From: Fictibacillus sp. BK138
Lineage (GTDB): Bacteria; Bacillota; Bacilli; Bacillales; Fictibacillaceae
Length of the DNA stretch: 64,000 nt
Reading direction: 5' to 3'
Assembly: GCF_004216955.1 (NCBI RefSeq)
Contig: NZ_SGXL01000003.1
Location: 1-64,000, forward strand
Shown here one piece after another: positions 45,249-55,022 of this stretch (position 1 is the stretch's first letter; the number at the start of each line of letters is the position of its first letter). Both the position numbers and the translations under genes were made by a program. The notes beneath the pieces are model-generated. The model was given only the letters and a program-made list of their open reading frames with translations. It made no database searches and was not told the origin of the DNA.

Positions 45249-47537
45249 ATGAACATTCAAAAAGGGTTGCTTAAAACCTTAGCGATGAGTCTTGCACTTG
45301 GTGTCGGTACTTCCCAAGTGGTTTTTCCAGCAAGCATCAAAGCTGCAACAAAAAAAATTAATATTGAGCCTTTTACTATTTCGACACCCTATGTGGATAT
45401 GAGTAAAGGCACGAAAGCAACCGTAACGGTCACTCCTAAAAAAAGCAGTCCTGGTTTAGAGACAGTAGTCTTTAAGCTGATGAACGGGAATAAAGTAGTT
45501 TCAGAATCTTCCATTGAAAATGATATTAAGACAGCTGAAAAGTTTACGGTTAGCTTCGATTCACTTTCAAAAGATAATTGGGTTCAGGTATCTGTCCTAG
45601 CGAACGGAAAGAATGCAGCAATACCGGTTACTAGTGCTCCTTTTAAGTTACGTGTGATGGAGACGACTGACCTGCACACTAACTTTGCAGCCTATGATTA
45701 TTATAAAGCAGCACCTTCTGATGTTGTTGGATTGTCTAAGACAGCAACATTGATAAAACAAGCGAGGAAAGAAGTAAAAAACAATGTCCTAGTGGACAAT
45801 GGTGACCTGCTTCAAGGAACACCTCTTGGTACTTATAAAGCTAAAATTAATCCTTTGAAAAAGGGAGAAGTACACCCTGCTTATAAAGCTATGAACCTTT
45901 TAGGTTATGACATGGCGACTCTTGGAAACCATGAATTCAACTACGGTCTTAACTATTTAAGTGAAGCCATCAACGATGCGAATTTTTCATACGTAAGCGC
46001 AAACGTGTATAAAAAGGATAATGATAAGAACCCGAACAACGATAAACACCTCATCTCTCCTTACAGAATTGTTGAGAAGAAGGTGACCGATATCAGCGGA
46101 AAACAAAAGACGGTAAAAATCGGTTACATTGGATTGGTGACCCCTCAGATCACTGACTGGGACAAGCAGCACCTAGAAGGTAAAGTAACAGCACGAGGTA
46201 TCGTCGAGACGGCTAAGAAGTATGTACCTGAGATGAAGAAGAAGGGTGCAGATATCGTTATTGCTCTCACCCATTCTGGATTCAGTGCTAAGGCTGATAA
46301 CACCGAAGACGTGATCTACTCACTCAGTAAAGTAGCTGGTATTGATGCGATCACATTCTCTCATACCCATAAGGTGTTCCCTGCTGCTGATGAGAAATCA
46401 TTGGATATTTTGTTTAAGGATGCTCAAGGTAACGTACTTCCTGGTGTAAACAACGCGAAAGGAACCATCAATGGAGTAGCAGCTGTCCAGGCAGGTTACG
46501 GAGGAAGCAACTTAGGCTTGATCGACCTAGACATCCAGTTTGTCAAAGGGAAATGGGAAGTATATAACACACAATCTTCTACCCGCGCGATTTTTGATAA
46601 AGTAACAGGATATAAAGCAGCTGAAGATCAAGCGATCGTGAACGCTGTAAAAAATGAACATGAGGCAACGATCAAATACGTAAACACACCGATAGGAAAG
46701 ACTACTGCACCGATTCATAGCTATTTTGCGCTCGTTCAGGATGATCCATCCATCCAAGTAGTAACGAACGCTCAGAAATGGTACGTTGAAAAATACATCC
46801 AGAACAACAAACCTCAGTACAAAGATCTGCCGATCTTGTCTGTCGGGGCACCTTTTAAAGCAGGACGTAACGGCGTGACAGAATACACGGAGATCTCCAA
46901 GGGTGACTTAACGATCCGTAGTGCAGGTGACCTCTACCTTTATGACAACACGTTGAAAGCAATCAAAGTAAAAGGTTCAGTGGTCAAAGAATGGCTCGAG
47001 ATGTCAGCAGGCAAGTTCAATCAGATCGATCCTGCAAAATCAGGAGAACAGCCTTTGTTCAACGACTTGTTTCCTGTTTATAACTTTGATGTGATCGATG
47101 GGGTAACATACAAAGTAGATGTGACAAAACCGGCGCGTTATAACGATAAAGGATTAAAGGTTTCAGATGCAAGCCGCATCATAGACCTATCTTATAACGG
47201 AAAACTTGTAGACCCTAACCAAGATTTCATCGTAGTGACGAATAATTACCGTGCTTCAGGAGGAGGTAACTTCCCTGGCGTCAAAGGCAGTGAGTATGTG
47301 GTAGATTCTGCGGATGAGAACCGTCAGATCTTAATGGATTACATCTCTGAAGTAAAGGAGATCAATCCTACAGCTGACGCCAACTGGTCTATTGCCCCGA
47401 TCACCGGTGACAGTGTAAACGTAACATTCACTTCTTCTCCTAATGCCGAAGCTTACTTGACACCAGAAAGTAACATTAAATTTACGGGTAAGAAAGACGC
47501 GAAAGACTTCGGGATTTTTTCGATCGATTTACAATAG
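45249..47537 (+). CDS. secreted 2',3'-cyclic-nucleotide phosphodiesterase / 5'-nucleotidase
   Basis: 762 residues. Signal peptide (about 1-32), an N-terminal beta domain (about 35-130), a calcineurin-type metallophosphatase domain with METTDLHTNF, VDNGDLLQG, TLGNHEFNYG, ALTHSGF and FSHTHKVF as metal ligands, and a 5'-nucleotidase C-terminal domain (about 480-700) with NYRASGGGNFPG. This is the CpdB/YfkN layout: cleaving extracellular cyclic and 5' nucleotides to scavenge phosphate and nucleosides. No LPxTG anchor is visible, so it is probably released. The codon use is more GC-rich than its neighbours. It carries operator copy 14. Confidence 0.9.
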   Translation: MNIQKGLLKTLAMSLALGVGTSQVVFPASIKAATKKINIEPFTISTPYVDMSKGTKATVTVTPKKSSPGLETVVFKLMNGNKVVSESSIENDIKTAEKFTVSFDSLSKDNWVQVSVLANGKNAAIPVTSAPFKLRVMETTDLHTNFAAYDYYKAAPSDVVGLSKTATLIKQARKEVKNNVLVDNGDLLQGTPLGTYKAKINPLKKGEVHPAYKAMNLLGYDMATLGNHEFNYGLNYLSEAINDANFSYVSANVYKKDNDKNPNNDKHLISPYRIVEKKVTDISGKQKTVKIGYIGLVTPQITDWDKQHLEGKVTARGIVETAKKYVPEMKKKGADIVIALTHSGFSAKADNTEDVIYSLSKVAGIDAITFSHTHKVFPAADEKSLDILFKDAQGNVLPGVNNAKGTINGVAAVQAGYGGSNLGLIDLDIQFVKGKWEVYNTQSSTRAIFDKVTGYKAAEDQAIVNAVKNEHEATIKYVNTPIGKTTAPIHSYFALVQDDPSIQVVTNAQKWYVEKYIQNNKPQYKDLPILSVGAPFKAGRNGVTEYTEISKGDLTIRSAGDLYLYDNTLKAIKVKGSVVKEWLEMSAGKFNQIDPAKSGEQPLFNDLFPVYNFDVIDGVTYKVDVTKPARYNDKGLKVSDASRIIDLSYNGKLVDPNQDFIVVTNNYRASGGGNFPGVKGSEYVVDSADENRQILMDYISEVKEINPTADANWSIAPITGDSVNVTFTSSPNAEAYLTPESNIKFTGKKDAKDFGIFSIDLQ

Positions 47538-47556
47538 TTTATTTGTACGAACTCAG

Positions 47557-47585
47557 AAACCCCGGAAAATATCTGGGGTTTTTCC
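47557..47585 (+). terminator. terminator of the nucleotidase gene
   Basis: AAACCCC with GGGGTTT plus inner GGA/TCT pairing, followed by TTTTCC. Confidence 0.85.
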
Positions 47586-47759
47586 TTATGTCTATTCGAT
47601 TGATCGTCTACTCTTCTAAAACTTCAAGAAGCAAAGATTTTGTAGACAATTTAACACGTTCTTCATGTAACCAATAGTTCCTCAAATATCTTCCTGGATA
47701 TTATCTACTCTCACCCCACACAAGATGTTCTTATCCTATCGTTTTTTATAAAAGTTTTT

Positions 47760-47777
47760 TTAATGACTAATTAGTAT
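47760..47777. promoter_or_regulatory. possible degenerate operator upstream of the ECF sigma gene
   Basis: TTAATGACTAATTAGTAT keeps the symmetric core ACTAATTAGT but only weak outer halves. It lies 107 bp before the sigma gene. Probably below the threshold for a true site. Confidence 0.3.
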
Positions 47778-47884
47778 TAATTGACGGAGTCATTTAAATA
47801 AGATCAATTCTTATAATTTTTTGTAACCACACGGCTTAACTTTACGATTTATACATGAACACTTAAAAGGAGTGATACAACATA

Positions 47885-48427
47885 ATGCAAAACGACGATT
47901 TAACAACGAGGATAGATAATATTTTTCATCGACATCACCTTGATGTATATCGCTTCCTCATCACCTTTACTGGTAATAGACACGAAGCAGAGGACTTAAC
48001 TCAGGAGGTTTTCATCCGTGTGTTGAATAGTTTGCAAACCTTCAAAGGTGAAGACAGCAAGTTAAAGACATGGATTTTCTCAATCGCCAAACACGTAGCG
48101 ATCGATCAACATCGAAAGAAGAAGATTACTTCTATTTTTTTCAACGAGCGTGGTCTTAACAGCTTGCCTTCAGTAGAGAAAGGTCCCACAGATTTAGTGG
48201 AAGATGATGAGATGAAAACGATAGTTTACAAGGCCGTAAGTAGATTGAAGCCAATCCATAGAACGGTCGTCATATTACGGGGGATCAATGAGTTCTCTGT
48301 AAGGGAAACAGCACAGATACTTAACTGCACAGAGGCAAAAGTTAAAGTAGACTACCATCGTGCTCTGAAAGAGCTGAAAAAAAAATTAAACTATGATATT
48401 AAAGGAGTGGTTACTAATGCACACTGA
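47885..48427 (+). CDS. ECF-type RNA polymerase sigma factor
   Basis: 180 residues. Region 2 (about 15-85) has RHEAEDLTQEVFIRVLNSLQ and WIFSIAKHVAIDQHRKKK. Region 4 (about 120-170) has LKPIHRTVVILRGINEFSVR and TEAKVKVDYHRALKELKKK. It is a group 4 sigma factor that redirects polymerase in response to an envelope or stress signal. Its 3' end overlaps the next gene by 11 bp, the usual arrangement with a co-expressed anti-sigma factor. No self-like -35 AAC motif was identified with confidence. Confidence 0.9.
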   Translation: MQNDDLTTRIDNIFHRHHLDVYRFLITFTGNRHEAEDLTQEVFIRVLNSLQTFKGEDSKLKTWIFSIAKHVAIDQHRKKKITSIFFNERGLNSLPSVEKGPTDLVEDDEMKTIVYKAVSRLKPIHRTVVILRGINEFSVRETAQILNCTEAKVKVDYHRALKELKKKLNYDIKGVVTNAH

Positions 48428-49442
48428 AAAGGAAATGATCGCTATGATAAAAGAATCTTACAATTTGGATCCTAGACCAGAGTTTGTGAATGGCACATCT
48501 GAATTTTTAAAAGAAAGGGCACGTGGATTTACAGCGAACAGAGAAATCAGTAAAAAGAGAAGTATCAAGAAATCAGCTTTACTTTACAGTTCTGCAGCGA
48601 TGGTTGCTTTCTCAATGTTTGTTGGATCTGCATTTTACTTTCCTACAGTTGCCAAGATGGCAACGTATATTCCCTACTTTGGGGTGGTATTTGATTCAAG
48701 AGGAATTGGAGATATCTTATGGGATGAATTTCTAGATAACGATTTCCAGGTGAACAGTATTGGTAAAAGGACATCTGAAAGAACCATAGATGTTTATATA
48801 GGTGGAACAGAAGACTTTTTTTCAAAAACAAAAGATGATGTAATACGTACAGGAAATAGAATCCTATCTATGAAGGGGTACGATTCCTACTCCTTAAAAG
48901 TAGTTCATGATACAAGAAATCCCGCACATGTTGATACTAAGGAACAAAAGGAAAAGCGAAATTTAGCAAATGATGTAAAAGACATGCTAAAGGACAAGGG
49001 ATACCTAGTATGGAGTACATTTATTACGACTGAGGAAGATTCCAATTTATTAAGGATTGTTATACCCACAACAGAACATCGGGAAAATGAGATAAATAGC
49101 GCAGTCCATTCGTACTTAAGGAATAAAGACGAGAGTGATTTCAAAATAATTGTTGATCAAACAACATTTAATGCTGACTCCTTTGACTCAAGGATCGATG
49201 AGATTCTATCAGTTAACAAAGAGATTAAATATTCAGGATTAGGGTATTCAGAGAAGTCCGGAAAACTCGTATTGTTCGTAAAGACTTCAATAAACAGTAC
49301 TGATCCAAGTGCTCCTGAGGTCGCAAAAAATATTAAAAGAACAGTTAAAGAGATACTTTCCTCAAAGGAGATCGGTCCATATATTAGTAAACCGTTTGAT
49401 GAAATTATCGTTCGAAGCAAAGATGGAGAAACGATCAACTAA
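48417..49442 (+). CDS. membrane anti-sigma factor (DUF4030-like)
   Basis: 341 residues from ATG 48417, inside the end of the sigma gene, behind AAAGGAG. An N-terminal cytoplasmic segment (about 1-55, with RPEFVNGTSEFLKERAR) should bind the sigma factor. One transmembrane helix (about 60-80, LLYSSAAMVAFSMFVGSAFY) precedes an extracellular C-terminal domain. The latter has the repeated pattern seen in DUF4030-type Bacillus anti-sigma proteins. It should hold the ECF factor inactive until a signal triggers its release. The signal cannot be deduced. Confidence 0.8.
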   Translation: MHTEKEMIAMIKESYNLDPRPEFVNGTSEFLKERARGFTANREISKKRSIKKSALLYSSAAMVAFSMFVGSAFYFPTVAKMATYIPYFGVVFDSRGIGDILWDEFLDNDFQVNSIGKRTSERTIDVYIGGTEDFFSKTKDDVIRTGNRILSMKGYDSYSLKVVHDTRNPAHVDTKEQKEKRNLANDVKDMLKDKGYLVWSTFITTEEDSNLLRIVIPTTEHRENEINSAVHSYLRNKDESDFKIIVDQTTFNADSFDSRIDEILSVNKEIKYSGLGYSEKSGKLVLFVKTSINSTDPSAPEVAKNIKRTVKEILSSKEIGPYISKPFDEIIVRSKDGETIN

Positions 49443-49457
49443 ATTTTATTTTACAAG

Positions 49458-49486
49458 CTGCCTGAATCATCAGGCAGTTTTTTTTA
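49458..49486 (+). terminator. terminator of the sigma/anti-sigma operon
   Basis: CTGCCTGA-ATCA-TCAGGCAG followed by eight T. Confidence 0.92.
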
Positions 49487-49529
49487 TTTTATGATGAGTC
49501 TCAATCATTTCATCATTTGAAGTCAATAA

Positions 49530-49556
49530 AAAAAGCACCACCTTAGGTGCTTTTTG
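49530..49556 (-). terminator. terminator of the alpha/beta hydrolase gene
   Basis: AAAAAGCACC with GGTGCTTTTT, T-rich on both strands, directly after the stop of the 49558 gene. Confidence 0.88.
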
Positions 49557-49557
49557 A

Positions 49558-50400
49558 TTAACTGCTCACTTTTAATCGTGCTAAGAACTTCAGGAAATGT
49601 TCATATATTTCGTTACTATGATTGAGCATCATGATGTGTTTGCTTTCAGGTATGACCTTTGTATCTGTAACTGTAATCTTCTCTTTTATCTTTTCAATCA
49701 TTTGAAGCTTAAGTTCAAGTTTTGGTTCGAGTTCAGCTGGTAAAAATAGGACGGGGCACGTAATGTTCTGATAGAGTGTAATCATATCTAAATCACAGAG
49801 AGAACTCAAAATTTCTGCTGTGATATCCGCTCTCTTCTTGAATGTATACTTCCCGTTTAACGTTTTGTATAGTTTAATCCTGTCGGCAACACTTGCGAAA
49901 TCTTTCGCGTTCTCATTCATGAAGTCGACGAACTCTTCTCTATTTTCAAACTCAGGGACCGGACTGTTCAATATCTCGTTGATAAAATCTTCTTTTGTCC
50001 CATCTCTCTCCCCATAAGGACCCACGATGTTAAGTATTCCACCATCGATAAGAGTTAAAGATTGTATCAATTCTGGGTAGGTAGCCGCAAAGTAAACGCC
50101 GAGTTCAGCACCTAATGAACTTCCGATCAAATGAACATGGTCTATCTTTAATTCCTGAAGTACACGAGCGATATCCTTTGCCAGGACGGATACGTCATAA
50201 CCAGATTCAGGGTGTGCAGAATTTCCATGTCCTCGGATGTCGATAGCTATTACCCTATGACTCTTGTTGATGAGCTGAATAAACTCATCCCATACAAATG
50301 AAGCGAAGAACCCACCTGGATGAAGAAGAAGTAATGGCTCCCCTTCACCTGGTTGTTCATACACCGCAATGTTCGTGTCGTTCACATTTAAAAGTTTCAT
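49558..50400 (-). CDS. alpha/beta-fold hydrolase
   Basis: 280 residues from ATG 50400 (third in-frame start; GTGAGG lies nine bases upstream). The fold is a standard alpha/beta hydrolase: LLLLHPGGFFASFVWDEF oxyanion region, DIRGHGNS, nucleophile in LIGSSLGAELG, and the C-terminal SKHIMMLNHSNEIYEHF with the catalytic His. It resembles haloperoxidase/menaquinone-type hydrolases, but the substrate is unknown. No operator copy upstream. Confidence 0.78.
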   Translation of the reverse strand: MKLLNVNDTNIAVYEQPGEGEPLLLLHPGGFFASFVWDEFIQLINKSHRVIAIDIRGHGNSAHPESGYDVSVLAKDIARVLQELKIDHVHLIGSSLGAELGVYFAATYPELIQSLTLIDGGILNIVGPYGERDGTKEDFINEILNSPVPEFENREEFVDFMNENAKDFASVADRIKLYKTLNGKYTFKKRADITAEILSSLCDLDMITLYQNITCPVLFLPAELEPKLELKLQMIEKIKEKITVTDTKVIPESKHIMMLNHSNEIYEHFLKFLARLKVSS

Positions 50401-50450
50401 AATCATATGCCTCACATTTCTATTTTTAGATGGTTGTTGGAATCATATTT

Positions 50451-50993
50451 CTATTCAATAAACTCACTTTCTAAGATGCCCATTATGATTGAGTCATGGT
50501 ACTGCCCTTCATAGAATAACGCCTCACGCTGGACCCCTTCTTTTTTAAAGCCTAGCTTTTCATATGTTTTGATCCCGCGTTCATTAAAACTGTAAACGTT
50601 CAGTTCGATCCGGTGAAGATTGAGAGTTTGAAACCCAAATTTGACCATTAACTTCATTGCCTCGCTGCCATACCCTCTACCAAAATACTTTGGTTCATTT
50701 AACGCCACACGTATGTATGCATTACGATTCAATGGATTGATCTCTAAGATTGAGATGTCTCCTACCACCTCATCATCTTCTTGGGTACAGATCGTGAGAT
50801 CAACACGGCTATCGTCAGAAGAGATCCTGTCATAATATCCATTGATTTGTTCTCTAGTAAATACCTTTTTACTTCCTGTCATCTTTCTTACTTCTTCATT
50901 CGTAAGTGCTAGATATATAGACTCCTTATCGGACTGTTCGAGGGGTCTTAAGTAGATTTTGTTTCCTTCTAATAATTTGTTAGCATGTTCCAT
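50451..50993 (-). CDS. RimJ/RimL-type GNAT acetyltransferase
   Basis: 180 residues, complete RimJ/L-type GNAT: IYLRPLEQSDKESIY, acetyl-CoA loop EPKYFGRGYGSEAMK, LHRIELNVYSFNERGIK and YEKLGFKKEGVQRE. It is the closest relative in the window of the fragment at 39127-39297. ATG follows GAGGAG. Operator copy 15 lies 23 bp upstream. Confidence 0.82.
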   Translation of the reverse strand: MEHANKLLEGNKIYLRPLEQSDKESIYLALTNEEVRKMTGSKKVFTREQINGYYDRISSDDSRVDLTICTQEDDEVVGDISILEINPLNRNAYIRVALNEPKYFGRGYGSEAMKLMVKFGFQTLNLHRIELNVYSFNERGIKTYEKLGFKKEGVQREALFYEGQYHDSIIMGILESEFIE

Positions 50994-51016
50994 TCTATAT
51001 TCTCCTCATTTTCAAT

Positions 51017-51034
51017 AAACTGACTAGATAGTTT
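51017..51034. promoter_or_regulatory. regulon operator, copy 15 (GNAT)
   Basis: AAACTGACTAGATAGTTT. A TATAAT lies about 9 bp upstream on the minus strand and the GNAT start 23 bp downstream. Confidence 0.85.
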
Positions 51035-51192
51035 AATTTTATTATATAGACTGAAGTAAGTCAAAATGATATCTAATTAAATCACGTTCACAACGATTTT
51101 TAAACTTACGGTAAATGAAATTATAATATTTAACCGTGGTTCAATTCGCTACTTTAGAATGAATTTAATCGGAAAATAAGTTACAGTATAAG

Positions 51193-52116
51193 TTAATCTT
51201 TGTTTTTATAATTATTTAGGAAGATAATCGAGCCTTCTTTTTTATATTCTTGTATTTCAGAGTTTATCTTTCTGTACTCTTGATTGATTACATTGGACAT
51301 AATCCCCAAAAAAATTGTTACCCATAGGAATAAGATAAATGTCAAAGCAACAGAATGAACTGAAGGTTCGAATATAGACTTGCCGAGAAATGTCTGATTC
51401 CCTAAGATCACGAGAGCTAGGCACCATGAGATTCCTCCGATATGAATGAGACGGATCTTGTTTTTCACAATAATCTTTGACTTCATGATAAACAATGCTA
51501 ATAAAGGTATTGCCTGCAGCCCATGAAAACTTAGACCATGTAACCACAATATATCTCCAGTCGCTCCTGAATATCTCCCCTGTTCCATTATCATCCAGAT
51601 TCCACTAGCGAATCCTATCATAATGGAAACCATACCATAGCAGATTCCTTTCATGAGAAGGTTGTATTTGTGGACGTTCCGGTTAAGATAGAATTTAATT
51701 GCCAAAATAATATAACAAACAATGATTAAGATAGAAAACAAACCAAAGATAGCACCAAAGATATGATCATGAGCATTACCTTCTTGTGCGAAACGGGGAT
51801 TTATCCCCCTTATGTTTTGAACCGTCTCCAACCCATAGCAATAGATAGTAGCTATGATTAATATCCATCGGAACCAGGATGCCGAACGGACCCCAAAATT
51901 AGCTAGAGGTATGAATGCTGCTGTTGTAAGGATGAATAGTCCTAAAGCTATATTGAATGAAACTGCATTGAACAAATCCCCCTGCGGTCGAACAATCGAT
52001 CCCTGAAACATTATGAGTGCCAGACAGAGTATTCCCATGAGTACACCTAGAAGACCTGTGCAGACTAAATACTTCTCACCTTTGAAAAGTATCATTTTTT
52101 TTACTGGATTTTTCAT
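51193..52116 (-). CDS. polytopic membrane protein, 307 aa
   Basis: About eight hydrophobic segments spread over residues 18-275, with histidines in NAHDHIFGAIFGLF, LWLHGLSFHGLQAIP and IFEPSVHSVALTF at membrane edges. This could indicate a metal or heme site, but I do not recognise the family. The C-terminal 30 residues are charged and cytoplasmic. It lies 51 bp after the MFS gene on the same strand and is probably co-transcribed with it. Confidence 0.65.
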   Translation of the reverse strand: MKNPVKKMILFKGEKYLVCTGLLGVLMGILCLALIMFQGSIVRPQGDLFNAVSFNIALGLFILTTAAFIPLANFGVRSASWFRWILIIATIYCYGLETVQNIRGINPRFAQEGNAHDHIFGAIFGLFSILIIVCYIILAIKFYLNRNVHKYNLLMKGICYGMVSIMIGFASGIWMIMEQGRYSGATGDILWLHGLSFHGLQAIPLLALFIMKSKIIVKNKIRLIHIGGISWCLALVILGNQTFLGKSIFEPSVHSVALTFILFLWVTIFLGIMSNVINQEYRKINSEIQEYKKEGSIIFLNNYKNKD

Positions 52117-52167
52117 ATGTGTTTCTCCTTTTGTTAGTCGTGCAATTAATAATTTATATCATCTAGA

Positions 52168-53355
52168 TTAACCTGCCCTCGCGACCATTAAAGTTTTCTT
52201 TTTCTTGCACAACATGATAATTAGTACACATGTAACGAGAACCATGCCATGGAAAAGCCAGACCAACTGAGGCATCGTTATAAGCTTAATCATGATTGAA
52301 GCGATGATGAATCCCATCATGAATCCTAACCTGTTCACAAGATTTACTACTCCAAATACTCTTCCACGGATAACGTTATCTGACTTTTGGACCATTGTAG
52401 TGAAGATTGTACTCGCTCCTGCATCAAATACACCTGTCACAAAAGCAGAAGGTAAAATCAGCCACAAATTATTTGTCGACAGAACGAGTATGAAGCAAAG
52501 CGAGATCATGATGGAGATCCCAATATAGCTTAGAAAATAGTTTCTTTTAATGAAACTGATTTTGTTTATGATCATTGTAGAAAGGATGCATCCTCCTCCC
52601 CACACTCCCCAGATAATCCCTTGATAATAAGTGATATTATTTGGATTAATCTTCTCGGCTAATAGTGGAATACCTAGATTATGGGAGCTCGCTGCAAATG
52701 TTTGAACAAGAAAAAGAGCGAACAGAATACCTAATACGGGATTCTCTCGGATAAATCCCGTTACTTCTTTGATATCAGAAGACCAACTCATATTTGATTT
52801 GATTTTTCTATCACTATGTCTTTTCCATTTATATAGAAAAAGTACGAGTGCAGATAGTAAGAAGGTAAATGCATCAATAGCGATTATCAAACGATAATCA
52901 ACAAAGCTTGATAACATAGCAGATGCTAAAAACCCTACGACCATACTGATGGCACTAAGGCGGGAGATCATGGCGTTAGTTATTAAAACCTTATCTTCTC
53001 CGAAGATCTGTGGTACTTCTGCATTGAAACTTACATTGAAGAAACCGCTGAAGAAACCTAATACAAACGCACTAATTAAGAACATGAGAGGATTCGGTAA
53101 TACAATGAGTAAGAGAAGAAAGATCACCCTTGCAAGATCACTAATGATCATTAAAAGTCTTCTATCAAATCGGTCAGCAAGTACTCCAGAAAATAAACTT
53201 GAAATAAGCCCTCCCGCTACCCTCAAAATAAATAAGGCCGCAAGCCATGTAGCGCTTCCCGTTTCCATATAGATAATGGTGTTCATTACCACCATCTCCA
53301 TAATGGTTCCCATCTCTGAAAATGCCTTTGTATATAATAGCGCTACTTTTTTCAT
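52168..53355 (-). CDS. MFS transporter (efflux type)
   Basis: 395 residues and about 12 transmembrane segments. The A-like motif GVLADRFDRRLLMI (about 59-72) and the SGVLADRF context mark the major facilitator superfamily, of the macrolide-efflux/MefA-like MFS group. It probably exports a drug or metabolite using the proton gradient. The downstream 51193 membrane protein is likely in the same operon. A second MFS gene of the same type is at 55628. No operator copy. Confidence 0.85.
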   Translation of the reverse strand: MKKVALLYTKAFSEMGTIMEMVVMNTIIYMETGSATWLAALFILRVAGGLISSLFSGVLADRFDRRLLMIISDLARVIFLLLLIVLPNPLMFLISAFVLGFFSGFFNVSFNAEVPQIFGEDKVLITNAMISRLSAISMVVGFLASAMLSSFVDYRLIIAIDAFTFLLSALVLFLYKWKRHSDRKIKSNMSWSSDIKEVTGFIRENPVLGILFALFLVQTFAASSHNLGIPLLAEKINPNNITYYQGIIWGVWGGGCILSTMIINKISFIKRNYFLSYIGISIMISLCFILVLSTNNLWLILPSAFVTGVFDAGASTIFTTMVQKSDNVIRGRVFGVVNLVNRLGFMMGFIIASIMIKLITMPQLVWLFHGMVLVTCVLIIMLCKKKKTLMVARAG

Positions 53356-53468
53356 TTTCCTGTTCCCTTCTCAACATAAAAAATGAGTACCATTTCAGTC
53401 CATTATGTGCTCGCTAATAATAGATTCATCTAACAGCGAAGAGCGAGAACCTTTTAACAGCTCTGTTA

Positions 53469-54881
53469 TTAATGATGAGTTATATTCCACTCAAGAGGAT
53501 TTTCGACCGGTATCTTCAACGGCTCGATGTACGTCAGATTTGATACTGTGATCTTGAGATCACCTTCTGGGATACCATTCGCAAAATGAATAGTCTTCAT
53601 TTCTTTCCCCTCCTCAACGTCATGCACGATGATAAAATCCTCTATATACTTTCCAGAGCGGTCTTGGATTGTAATTTTATCGTTCATGTGATTGGTTCCT
53701 TCTTCATTCGAAGATGGTTGTAGCATCGAGTATGAACCCAATAGATCGTCCTCTTTCTCAAGTTGAAGTTTTATAGTCCCCTGTTTTACACCATCAGCTG
53801 AGACCAATCCCTTATAGAACAACCTATTTCCATGTTCGTTTGTCACCAACTCTTCTTTAAGAACATCTTTGTTCTGTTGGTACATCGTCTCGATGTCGTC
53901 CCCCAAAACAGAAAAAGAATAAGCGTTTTTCGATTTTTTTACTACATGTGTAAAGGTAAAGCTGACTCTATCTTCCGTACCTTCGATGTTCAACAGATGA
54001 TGTAAGATGGAATTATTCTCTAGATAAGTCGTTCCCTTTTCATCTTCAAAGACCCTATAGTACGTAGGGGTAGATACATTCTTCTCGTTGATCTCACCGA
54101 TGAATCCTATTATGTCGGAATCGAGTTTTTGGTCTGTTTTGATCCTTGCTCCTGTCTCAAATACCTCAAGCTGCTGTAACCTGACTTGATTCCCTGTCTG
54201 CAGTGATAACTCTTTATCCATACTGTATTTGCCTATCGTGTCTGGCAAAGAACCCGGTTTGTTGGGATGTAGTTTGAAAGCGAGCTGCTGTATATGTTTG
54301 TTCTCAGACCCATACGCCATAGTGACACCCTTCAACTCTATTCGAGAACTTGCCTTGATCTTATCCAGAAGAGGTTGGGCATCAAACTTTTCGATTTCAA
54401 TTTCAGGAGTGATTATCATTGAACGGTACAAGCGATTCTTTAAAACGAAACCCTCAGAAGGACTGTTCTCTACAACGGCAGGAATGTCTATCTCTTGACC
54501 ATCGTCTAGTGTCAGTCTAACCGTATCTGCACTAAGAGATGGCACGCTTTGTTCATCTTTGTCACGCCTTTTAATGTCCACGCTATAGATCAAACAGAAC
54601 CGTGTGCCGTCCCCCCATCTTTTTTCGATCTTTAAGACCCGTTGTTTTCCTTCTAAAGGAATTGTGATATTACTGTCTTCGAATAAATCAAAGGATAGCG
54701 GAAATTTTAAGTCAGGAAAAAGCGACGATTCTGCTTCAGCGAGGTCATCCCAGCTCTCCACGACTTCAAACATTTCTGGATCGATTCTCATTGTTGATCC
54801 CATTGTTTCCTCATATTTCGTATAAAGGATAAACCCAATAAAGAGTGAAATTCCAATGAAGAGCTTTTTAGTTTTACCCAA
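53469..54881 (-). CDS. anchored extracellular protein of unknown function
   Basis: 470 residues from TTG 54881, chosen because GGGG lies seven bases upstream; the ATG seven codons earlier has no ribosome binding site. A single N-terminal anchor (KKLFIGISLFIGFILYT) is followed by ~440 residues of beta-rich extracellular sequence with no recognised motif. It may relate to the DUF4179/DUF5643 surface proteins of bacilli, but this is a weak impression. It is divergent from the trmO-like gene across operator copy 16, which may control both. Confidence 0.6.
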   Translation of the reverse strand: MGKTKKLFIGISLFIGFILYTKYEETMGSTMRIDPEMFEVVESWDDLAEAESSLFPDLKFPLSFDLFEDSNITIPLEGKQRVLKIEKRWGDGTRFCLIYSVDIKRRDKDEQSVPSLSADTVRLTLDDGQEIDIPAVVENSPSEGFVLKNRLYRSMIITPEIEIEKFDAQPLLDKIKASSRIELKGVTMAYGSENKHIQQLAFKLHPNKPGSLPDTIGKYSMDKELSLQTGNQVRLQQLEVFETGARIKTDQKLDSDIIGFIGEINEKNVSTPTYYRVFEDEKGTTYLENNSILHHLLNIEGTEDRVSFTFTHVVKKSKNAYSFSVLGDDIETMYQQNKDVLKEELVTNEHGNRLFYKGLVSADGVKQGTIKLQLEKEDDLLGSYSMLQPSSNEEGTNHMNDKITIQDRSGKYIEDFIIVHDVEEGKEMKTIHFANGIPEGDLKITVSNLTYIEPLKIPVENPLEWNITHH

Positions 54882-54939
54882 TTCTATTCCCCGCTTCTCC
54901 ATTAATTTGTTGAATTATGATGAAAAAAGGTTATTATAA

Positions 54940-54957
54940 AAACTAACTAGTCATTTT
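54940..54957. promoter_or_regulatory. regulon operator, copy 16 (divergent)
   Basis: AAACTAACTAGTCATTTT. TATAAA abuts it on both strands, so one site can control divergent promoters for the 53469 protein (58 bp) and the trmO-like gene (65 bp). Confidence 0.8.
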
Positions 54958-55022
54958 ATATTTTATTAAATATTTGGAACGGATTCAACAACTTTAAACA
55001 AAATAGAAAGAAGGTAGCACGA

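Noticed and set aside
47778-47797. TTGACGGAGTCATTTA as another operator before the sigma gene
   Set aside because: The half-sites are one base out of register, and TTGACG reads better as a -35 box.
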